Origin: Gracilaria domingensis
Lineage: Eukaryota > Rhodophyta > Florideophyceae > Gracilariales > Gracilariaceae
Direction: 5' to 3'
Assembly (NCBI GenBank): GCA_022539475.1
Contig: VCMS01000118.1
Location: 62,001 to 126,000, forward strand
Length of the DNA stretch: 64,000 bases
The stretch's first letter is position 1; each line of letters begins with the position of its first letter. Under the pieces are notes generated by a model that worked only from the letters and a program-made list of their open reading frames with translations, did not search any database and was not told where the DNA came from. Position numbers and translations under genes: made by a program. Below, piece by piece: positions 55,139 to 64,000 of this stretch.

Positions 55139-58100
55139 ATGGCTACTTCGGACAACAGCATCGCTGAGGAAGTAAGAGTATCCGATCCTGGACCTTCAAA
55201 CGACGAGATGGAACGGATTGGTTCGTTTCCAATTGCTACGGACGAAACTCTCAATGAGATTGGTGACCCTGACCCACCTCCTGATGGTGCCTCTCCAGAA
55301 CTTGTCGCTCAGTACAAGAGCGATGTCGAGTCCTACGCCAGAGAAATGCTGGAAGCTTTCAAGGAAACCGATGTCAAGGACGAATGGCTATGGCTTGAGT
55401 TCACAGCTACGTTCCGAGCGCACACAATTGGAGTTCTCTCGAAGGCGACAACGTTGAAGTGGATAGAGTTTCTGATCGAGCGTGGTGTTTATGTCAAACG
55501 CCAGCAAGGATACCCCCGAAAGAAGGCCCTCGCCGAATGCCTCACTCAGTCGACATTTGTTGCAACTGAAGGTACACACCCTGTTTCAAGAGAAGGCCCA
55601 GCAGTTAACGATACTGCTCTCGAAGGAGTTCAACGAGCTCAGCAGGATATCAGTCGGCACGCTGTGTCATCCAGACCACGCCACTCGTTACAGAATAAGA
55701 ACAATCCTGTGCCGAATTACGAACCTCCTGCAAACAAACAGACTTATGGCGAGCACCAACCAGAAGCACCTGTTTCACATCGTCAAGAATCATACAAGCC
55801 GGGCTCCAGAACCAGGGTTCACGATATTCTTCCGAACATTATTGCCCATTCATCCAAACAGGTGAAGAACAAGTCTGACGGTTCGAATATCAACGATGGG
55901 AACGAACGCTCACTGGGGCTCAATGGCATCATCAAAGCACATCAAGGGCGTAAGCGTTTCTGTGGCGGATTCGATGAGGATCTTCGACAGTTCCTCGAGT
56001 TCTATGACACGATGGCTCGCGTATGCAAACTAACGGACCTAGAAAAGGTTGAAGCTTTGCCAGTGATGCTCGACGAGGACGCATTGTCGCTGTACATCGA
56101 GAACTACCGTCCAGAAACCTCTTATGAAGAGATGCTACAACTGCTCATCGACAATTATGTCAGTGAGGAGCAGCGTAACAGGACTCTGATTCTATGGAAA
56201 TCGCTCAGGTTGTCTCAGTTCATGAGAGAACATCCCGAGAAGAGCGAACTAGAAGTTTTCAGATCTTTTTGCCACAAGCTCTCTACTCTTCAGAAACAAC
56301 TCGATCCGTCATACCGTACAGACAACTTTCTCAGGGACCAGCTGATCGTTGCGGTGGATACAAATCGAATCACGCAATCACTCCGCGAACGGATCCCAAC
56401 TACGTCGCAAGATGCACGCAGTAGAATTGCTACTTTCCTCTCTAGCGAACCGCAGTCGGCAGGAGCGTTTACAGTTTCCTCGAGAGCTCAAGGCTCCCGT
56501 AGAGAGGCACATTACAGCCTTGGAAACACATATGGTGGGGATGCAAGGAAGAACTTTAAAGGGTTCACGAAGAACAGAAGTCGAAAGATATCTTCCCGAT
56601 CCTTCAGAGGCAAGAAAGGATGTTACGTTTGTGGCCAGGACCATCTTGCACGAACCCGCCACAGTCCTTCCGAGGTCAAGGCTGCCATTGATCGTATGCG
56701 AAAGCACAGACCATCTGCGTATCTTACAGTAGAGGACATGGCACATGTGATGGACGACGTGCTGGAAAAAGATTCTGGTGAAGAGGAAGCCGACGACGTT
56801 AACTATGTGTACTCTTCGGATGAAGACTCTGAACACGAGGAAGATGGCATATGGTACATTGCAGAAGACGGAATGTCTCTGCATAAAGGGGACGAACAGC
56901 GCCTCGCAAATGCGTCTTTCATACACGGATCTTCGTACAATTATGACCTCCACTCAGCTCTATCTGCCATGAACGAAGAACTTTCACAAGGCGAGGTCGA
57001 GGAGTTCAAGGGCATTCTTCTAGATACATGTGCGAATCGCTCAAGTGTCATGTCTTACTCTCAAAACAAAGCTTATTGCGATGCATTTTACGTACCTTGC
57101 CGTTTGGAACAGGATAACACGAGAAGTCTGACAGGAATTGGGGGCACAAAGAGAGCCATAGGTACCGCGACGATTCCTATTCCGTTCAAGACTTAGGGCT
57201 GGTAATCGATGTCCAATTTCAGATTCTCGCCGGGAACGTACCAAGCCTTCTCAGCATGAAGGATATGGTTGAAAACGGGCTGGAAATCAGTATTCAGAAG
57301 CGCCAAGTGTTGTACAAACACCTTACACAGCCTCTCACATTTAAGAACTATTTTCTTGTCCACAAATGGGACCCCGAAGATATTGATTACTGTCTTTACA
57401 CTGAAGCTGAGTTGCGAAAGCTCCATCGCGTGTTCGGACATCCAACTGTTCATACATTTCTGAATTTCTTGAAGCGAGCCAGGCCAGATGAGATGAACAA
57501 GGACGTTCGCGATGCTGTCGATGAACTTACGAAAGCTTGCAATACCTGTGCAACTCACGCCTCCAGCCCCCGCAGGTTTAAGTTAACTATCGGTACAGAC
57601 GACCTGAAATTCAATCACATTGTCGCAATTGATATAATGTATATCAACAACAAGCCTCTCCTACACGCTGTCGACGAGGCAACGCACTACAGCGCTGCAT
57701 TATTTCTGAACCATGTGCGGTCCTCCGATGTTTGGAAGGCTTTTCTGCGATGTTGGTCGCGTTTGTATCTCGGTCCCCCAGATTTTCTTCGAGTCGATCA
57801 AGGCAGTAACTTTGTCTCGAAAGAGTTTCTCGATACCGCAGAAACCGATGGAATATCCGTCCTACAGGCCCCAGTGGAGTCCCCTTCGACAATGTCGCAT
57901 GTCGAAAGATATCATGGGCCTTTACGGAACGCATATCTCAAGATCAGGGAGAACACGTCAAGGACCAGACAGATGCAGATTGTCTACAAATGGCCATCAA
58001 ATCTGTGAATGACACCGTAGGACCCGAAGGCCTCTGCCCTACACTCCTGTTGTTTGGTTCTCTACCTCGCCCAGCTTGTAGGATTCCAGCCGAGACACAG

Positions 58101-58542
58101 TTGCAGAGATCAGCAGCAATCGAAGCTGCCAAGAAGGAAGTGCAGAAAGAGCAAGCTAAACGAAGACTCTCCTTTGGTTTGAAGCACAGCGGTGGCCCGA
58201 AAGGGAAGGAGCACAGCGAGAGGCTAGTCAAATTGCCTGCAGGCTCCCCTGTTTATGTGTATCGTGACACATCAAAACTCTGGGAGGGTCCATTTTCCCT
58301 CATCCAAGTGGAAGGAGAAACGGTAGTGGTTCAGCTGCCTCACGGAAGACGTATTTTTCGGTCGCATGTGGTCAAACCTGTAACTGATTCTGATTTAAAA
58401 CTACACAATGCAGTCAAATTCAACCAGAAAAAGTCTGGAGTGAGGGTGACGTTCCAACCTCAACTTGGAAAACGAAGGAGAACGTTAACTCTAAACGATC
58501 AAACCCGCTGAATGAAAAAGCACTTTCCGATGTTGTGGTAAC
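55139..58542 (+). other. Copia body 2: gag, protease and integrase part
   Basis: Nearly identical to 47941-51346 and holds the same gag, protease-like and integrase parts. It is more worn than body 1, with a few breaks. Confidence 0.85.
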
Positions 58543-60234
58543 TGTGAGAGCGAATGAGTAGTGAGGCGTTGGAGAACAAGACTGTGTGTCTGGTTCTCCT
58601 CAGCACTGCTTTAATAGTGAAAGAAGCAGATGCTTAAACGGGTGCTAATTTATGTAAATGGGTGCCACCTAATGTACAGTACTACTGACACCCCCCCTCG
58701 ATCGGTACGGGTTTAAAGTCGTAGGACTATGAATCAGTAGGCGGTCGAAATCTACAATAGGTGTGCCCCAGATTTGAACTTTTCTATTCAGTGTTAAGAA
58801 ATAGGTTAAGAATTACAATCATTGAAGTAATCCAGCAAAATAAATATAGTGGTTACAGTGATATTTCTGTTCAACCATAAAAAATATATTTGTTGTGCTT
58901 TGTTCACCACACCCAGTTCCTTATGGCCTGGTGTAAATGTTTAGTGCGTGGCTCAACACAATCATCCTTGGTTCGCATTGAAAGCGATTCCAATAAGTAC
59001 CGACATTAAAGGCGGTTGAAAAACTTGAATGGTGTCCAAGTAATTTGTCGCGGTAGTTATCCATTCAATTCAAGAAACCAAATCTCTTACTATCTTCTTC
59101 AGCCTCCGGCATCATTTCTATATTAATTTGTCAGGAACCGACTGCCATCTTAAGTAGTGCTGCTCCTTTTGATATAGTTCAGCACAAGAAAAGAAAAAAA
59201 GATGTGCTCAAATTGCGGTTACGGATGTAAAATGTGCGAAAAAGAAAGATTCGGCATGAGAATGCAATAAAAGCATCGTAAATGCGAGGGCAGCGTGCCC
59301 GTAGGTCCATTAACCTGTGAGAGCGAATGAGTAGTGAGGCGTTGGAGAACAAAACTGTGTGTCTGGTTCTCCTCAGCACTGCTTTAATAGTGAAAGAAGC
59401 AGTTGCTTAAACGGGTGCTAATCTATGTAAATGAGTGCCACCTAATGTGCAGTACTACTGACACCCCCCCTCGTCCGGTACGGGTTTAAAGTCGTAGGAC
59501 TGTGAAGCGGTTGGCGGTCGAAATCTACAATAGGTGTGCCCCGGATTTGAACTTTTCTGTTAAGTGTTAAGAAATTGGCCAAGAATTACAATCATTGAAG
59601 TAATCCAGCAAAATAAATATAGTGGTTACAGTGATATTTCTGTTCCACCATAAAGAATATATTTGTTGTGCTTTGTTCACCACACCCAGTTCCTTATGGC
59701 CTGGTGTGAATATTTGGTGCGTCGCTCAACACAATCTTCTTTGGTTCGCATTGAAAGCGATTCCAATAAGTACCGACATTAAAGGCGGTTGAAAAACTTG
59801 AATGGTGTCCACGTAATTTGTCGCGGTAGTTATCCATTCAATTAAAGAAACCAAATCTTTTACTATCTTCTTCAGCCTCCGGCATCATTTCTATATTAAT
59901 TTGTCAGGAACCGACTGCCATCTTAAGTAGTGCTGCTCCTTTTGAATAGTTCAGCACAAGAAAAGAAAAAAAGATGTGCTCAAATTGCGGTTACGGATGT
60001 AAAATGTGCGAAAAAGAAAGATTCGGCATGAGAATAGCAATAAAGCATCGTAGATGCGAGGCAGCGTGCCCGTAGGCCCATTAACCTGTGAGAGCGAATG
60101 AGTAGTAAGGCGTTGGAGAACAAGACTGTGTGTCTGGTTCTCCTCAGCACTGCTTTAATAGTGAAAGAAGCAGATGCTTAAACGGGTGCTAATCTATGTA
60201 AATGGGTGTAACCTAATGTACAGTACTACTGACA
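58543..60234 (+). mobile_element. nested miniature (TRIM-like) LTR element in tandem form, body 2
   Basis: Same insertion point, same GTAAC duplication (58538-58542 and 60235-60239) and the same three-LTR form (58543-58690, 59316-59463, 60087-60234) as in body 1. The nested insertion and its own doubling therefore came before the Copia array was doubled. Confidence 0.85.
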
Positions 60235-60243
60235 GTAACTGCC

Positions 60244-61811
60244 ATGTTTGGGAGCCCCACGACTCTCCAAGATATCACGGACAACCCCTCGAGCCATGCA
60301 TTTGTCGAGTCAAGGAAAAAGGAACTCTCTCAATTGGAAAAACGCAACACGTTCAAGGTCGTGGATTTGGACTCAGTGCCTTCCAACGTGCGGATATTCG
60401 GAAGCCGATGGGTCGATCTGGTGAAGACCGTGAATGGAAACACTTTCGAGAGATCGAGATTGGTTGCGCAAAACTTTCGGGATGAGGGCGCATTACATAT
60501 CGCCACCAAGTCTCCTACAGTGTCACGCCTTGGCCAACGAGTGACTCTCTCCGTAGCGGCACTGTTTCCCAATTACAGTGCATATGTGAGGGACATTTCC
60601 CAAGCATACGTCCAATCTGCTTCCCCAATCAAGCGAGATATTTACCTCAGGCCACCTCAGGAAATGGGACTCGCAGAGAACAAGGTGCTACAAGTACTCA
60701 AACCACTCTATGGTATACCAGAGAGCGGGCTTTACTGGTTTGTAACATACCATGCTCATCATAAGGACAATCTGGGAATGTTACCCATGAAGCCAGACGT
60801 TTGTTTGCTCTACAGGAGAGGACAGGCAGAACTGGAGGGAGTCGTTGCTCTGCAAGTAGATGATTCACTGGGAGTAGGAAATGAAGACTTTTTGGAAGAT
60901 GAAGAACGAGAGTGTCAACGTTTCCAGACCGTACAGAGCAAGCCGAGGAAGGTATTGGAGACTGGTACTAGTGTGGACTTCAATGGTACTGTTATTTCCA
61001 AACTCGCGGATAATGTGCTTGAAGCGACGCAGAGGAAGAAGCTTCAGTCTGTAGCGAAGGTTTCGGATGCCAAGCAATTTGGCAGTATCAGAGCTCAGAT
61101 ACAATACATAGGATGCTGCACGAGGCCGGATCTTTGCGCTTCAGTTCAGCTGCTTGCCAGTTCCTGTAATAGTCCAAGTCCAAAGGACTACAAAGAGTTG
61201 AACAAAGTTGTACACCGCTGTGCAAGCACTGTCAATGTTGGCTTGAAGTTCGTACCGCTGGACATCAGTTCTGTTCGTCTGGCGTTGTTCACAGACGCTT
61301 CATTTGCCAACGCAGATGAGATGAAGTCGCAAATTGGGTTTGTGTTGGTTCTTGTGGACGGTACGAACAGAGCAAACATATTGCACTACGGAAGTTCTCG
61401 ATGCAAAAGAGTTACACGATCTGTCATGGCAGCGGAGATTCATGGTCTACTGTACGGTTTTGACAATGCGTTTGTGCGAAGAGCATGTTGGAGGAAGTCT
61501 TGGGACGAGAAGTAGCGATTGATGCATATGTTGACTCCCGAACTGTATTTAACGTCATTGCCAAGAGCAGTGCCACACTGGAAAAGCGATTGCAAATCGA
61601 CGTCGCATCGATGCGTGAATGTCATTCGAGGGGTGAACTACGTTTTCTTGCGTGGATACCGGGCTCTGAAACTATGCCGACGGTTTAACGAAGTCTTTAG
61701 TTTCAGATTCACACCCACTTTGGCACCTTCTGGTAACAAATGAACTGAAAATCAATCCAAGAGGTTGGGTACAAACAGCTTCGAACTCTTTTCGAAAGAG
61801 AAAACTTGGAG
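60244..61811 (+). other. Copia body 2: reverse transcriptase and RNase H part
   Basis: Nearly identical to 53050-54619, with a small number of breaks. Treated as a fossil part. Confidence 0.85.
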
Positions 61812-62275
61812 TGTAGAGAGTACACACGCTAAACATGTAAGTGAGTCAGAAGGTTACGAGAGATATACAGATCTGTTATTGAGCAGATCACTTAGTATTG
61901 CTATATGTTACGATAGAAGTTATTGTGAGAGCTCCTGCTGTAGTCTAGCTCAATGTGGGGCGCTGGTTTAGGCAGGTTTACAGCGTCTGGAAGTACATAA
62001 GTTGTTGAGTAGAATAGTTGAGGAGGAAAAAGATGAGGACCATCCTATTCAACGTAAACTACTATCACAAGTATCTCATTCTCCGTCAAGCAGCTTCATC
62101 AGGAGCCGTAATTGGCACGCAAGCAGCTCTAGTTAGAGCCGCCACTGCGTTTGGCTCGACAAGCCGTAGCACAGTCCTCTACAGGACCGGTCGCCGACTG
62201 TCTCGCCTTCTCTGTTGTCTATTGTTCGGACCACTTTTGGTCAGACTGTAGTCAACCTTCACAGTTTTGTGAACA
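61812..62275 (+). repeat. Copia LTR 3
   Basis: 464 bp, followed directly by the target duplication AATAA (62276-62280). It differs from LTR 1 and LTR 2 at only about one position that I noticed. Confidence 0.95.
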
Positions 62276-62474
62276 AATAAGACTGTAAAACCCGCAAATG
62301 CGAATTTTGCACACGCAACTGTCAGGTTTTTCGTACACCGAAAGGATCTATCGCGGCTCATTTACCGTTCTCAATTGAGCTATTCTCGACTCCTACCGGG
62401 ATTCCAGACAGCGTCCTCGGGACTCTCTTATCACTTCATCGTGCTGTAGTGACGAAATACAACAAGCTCCGTTG

Positions 62475-63341
62475 TTGAAGAATATTGATGTTACGTCAAT
62501 CTCACTGTTTCTTAAAGACCGGAAGATTTACGAACGCAGAGTAGCCGAGAAGAATAAATAGTTAGGTATACGAATCACTCCAACTTCGTACAAGGCGTTT
62601 ATCACTGAGACCGTTTTGGAAATAATGGTCGATGGATGCTATGTTAATGCAGCCACAGTGGACGATGTCACTGAAGACATGCTGCGACAAAGCCTTCGTA
62701 AGCATTCGGAGCTAGAATTTCGGAGACTCCGCATAGATGATTGGGAGAAAATTGTTGGTAAGTTGAGCATGAACATGAATCTTTCTGACGACAAAAGTCG
62801 TGTATGGCAGCTTGTGGTAGACTACAAGGAAGCAGTGCGTGACGTGCGGTATCTAGAAGCTATTGAACACTGCCCTGAAGTCGCTATCCGTCACCTGCGG
62901 GAACGTACCCGGCCTCCGGAATTGCAAGATCGAATGGACGAAATTATTGTGATGGAGAGGCGAACAAAGTTGCATAAGGACAGCTTCTGTGATTACGCAA
63001 AGAGGCTTGCAGAAGAACCGCAGATTGTCGAACAGGCTGGTGTGAGTAAGTCATCACTAGAGAACCGAGAAGCAGTTGATGTGCTTCAGGTAATCCCTAA
63101 TTGTACTGGGAATGTAGGGAAGAGAGCCTGCACCCCGGACGATGTCGCAGTAAATTCCCTTGCAGAGCGGAAGAAAGTCCGTCTTTGTTGGAATACAGAA
63201 ACGTGCCCTGGTGAGGCGCATCTTCTGAAAGATTGTCCACGAACATCATTAGAGGAAAGGAAGAAGATCTGGTCGCGCATTCGCGAAGAAGCAAAGAAGG
63301 GAAAGATGTCGACGGAGAGGGATGGAGAGACAGATGCATAA
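62475..63341 (+). mobile_element. gag remnant of another LTR retrotransposon (probably Ty3/Gypsy-type)
   Basis: The frame resembles plant-, oomycete- and algal-type gag: VTSISLFLKDRKIYERRV (the FLK-x-R-x-x-YE stretch), a helical body (HSELEFRRLRIDDWEKIV), and a C-terminal zinc-knuckle-like CWNTETCPGEAHLLKDCP. No protease, polymerase or LTR is seen nearby, so only a piece remains, with about one break. It is unrelated to the Copia gag. The Gypsy assignment is tentative. Confidence 0.5.
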
Positions 63342-64000
63342 GACATTTGGCTTTCATCTTTGTTCTGGGACCCTGATGGATCTGTTTTGGTTGTGCGATG
63401 TACAGCGTTGTGTGTCTGGAGATGCACTGTTGACGTTGGGAGAGAGATAATGGAGTCTGTCTTGGAAGACAGAAGAGTTAGTAGTGCACTACCTGGTTTG
63501 AATGAGTGAAAACCAGTGGAAATGTGCTGAAACTACGAACTGCTCCACACTCTCATCTACCGAAATGAACTACACACTTGTTGCAGCTGGATAGTCTGCC
63601 AGTCGTTCTTGTTCATTGGGCACTATAGAAATTTGAACCATTCTGTGGCTCACTTGGGCGCTTCTTATTGGGTTGCACTTCTGCTTCAAGTTCCTGGGAA
63701 CCCAGGAGGAACGACGACCTCGCTACCCGTCAGCAGTACTTCAAAACTGTGGTTCATGTTCTCGTCTGCACATCCGCCCGTCATCGTCGCACCATCACAG
63801 TTGCCCAGGCCCATATTTGTGACTGACTGACTTGATATAAATATCAGAGCTTCGACAAGCATGCTTCTCAAAGAATAGGTCGCAAACCTCCTCCAGAGAG
63901 AGAATTTGTGCTTTTACGTAAAGCATAGCTACAAATATTCACGGAAAGAAATTGAAACAAAACGTTTTGAGCTGCAGAGAAAAGGTCCTTATATTATAGA
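63342..64000. other. no supported gene
   Basis: Short frames only. A TATAAATA at 63836-63843 could be a promoter for a gene beyond the right edge. Confidence 0.3.

Larger units (their letters stand above)
47422..62275 (+). mobile_element. tandem Copia (Ty1/Copia) LTR retrotransposon array, two bodies and three LTRs
   Basis: Three LTRs of 464 bp start TGTAGAGAG and end GTTTTGTGAACA (47422-47885, 54620-55083, 61812-62275). Between them lie two bodies of about 6.7 kb. The whole array, not each copy, is flanked by the 5-base duplication AATAA (47417-47421 and 62276-62280), so a single insertion was later doubled by recombination, or a dimer was inserted. Part order is gag, protease, integrase, reverse transcriptase, RNase H, which fixes it as Copia. 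The two bodies and the three LTRs are almost identical, so the array is very young. Both bodies carry the same nested element between integrase and reverse transcriptase. The first body looks nearly whole apart from that insert; the second has about five breaks. Confidence 0.95.

Noticed and set aside
1-64000. CRISPR arrays, bacterial operons or ribosome binding sites
   Set aside because: No regular direct repeats with spacers and no prokaryotic gene organisation; the dispersed palindrome is far too widely spaced.

Overview
The window reads as nuclear DNA of a eukaryote. The evidence is host-type gene families (ARL2-like GTPase, cytochrome b561, copper amine oxidase, armadillo/importin-alpha-like protein, a nucleoporin-like gene with a GTACGT...TACTAACTAG intron), few introns, and a very heavy load of eukaryotic transposons. 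A red alga is my best guess (intron-poor genes, a DUF6818-type protein at the left edge, mixed Copia/CACTA/KDZ/pogo load), but this is inference; an oomycete or another alga is not excluded.

Layout. 1-0.7 kb: minus-strand DUF6818 (Myb/SANT-like) gene cut by the window edge. 1.05-1.9 kb: gene-free DNA with foldbacks and CCAAT/GCGGCC repeats. 2.35-9.8 kb: a transposon-like cassette with an unknown protein, a divergent Pif1-like helicase on the minus strand and a KDZ-type transposase; it is studded with a 16-bp palindrome (GRGACATATATGTCYC). 10-18 kb: host-type genes: nucleoporin-like, ARL2-like, cytochrome b561 and a long coiled-coil protein. 19-25 kb: minus-strand genes, including a Ulp1-type protease and a protein with a ParB-like motif, with an armadillo/importin-alpha-like gene on the plus strand between them. 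25.2-29 kb: an unknown gene and a decayed copper amine oxidase. 29-34.3 kb: remnants of a LINE, a Harbinger and a pogo/Tigger element. 36-39.1 kb: two tandem copies of an unrecognised family. 39.6-42.6 kb: CACTA transposase, with divergent unknown ORFs to 45.6 kb. 47.4-62.3 kb: a young Copia array (LTR-body-LTR-body-LTR), each body carrying the same nested miniature LTR element, itself in tandem. 62.4-63.3 kb: an LTR-element gag remnant.

Three patterns stand out. First, the 16-bp palindrome recurs every 0.3-1.1 kb from 1.95 to 9.82 kb, in coding DNA in all three reading frames, so it is a DNA-level signal. Single copies lie at 17.9 kb and inside the gene with the ParB-like motif at 23.7 kb. 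Second, nearly every host-type and DNA-transposon gene is a long single frame broken by a few stops that are each one transition from Gln, Trp or Arg codons, with few frameshifts. This looks like C-to-T (methylation or RIP-like) decay. Third, the Copia array and its nested insert record a readable order of events.
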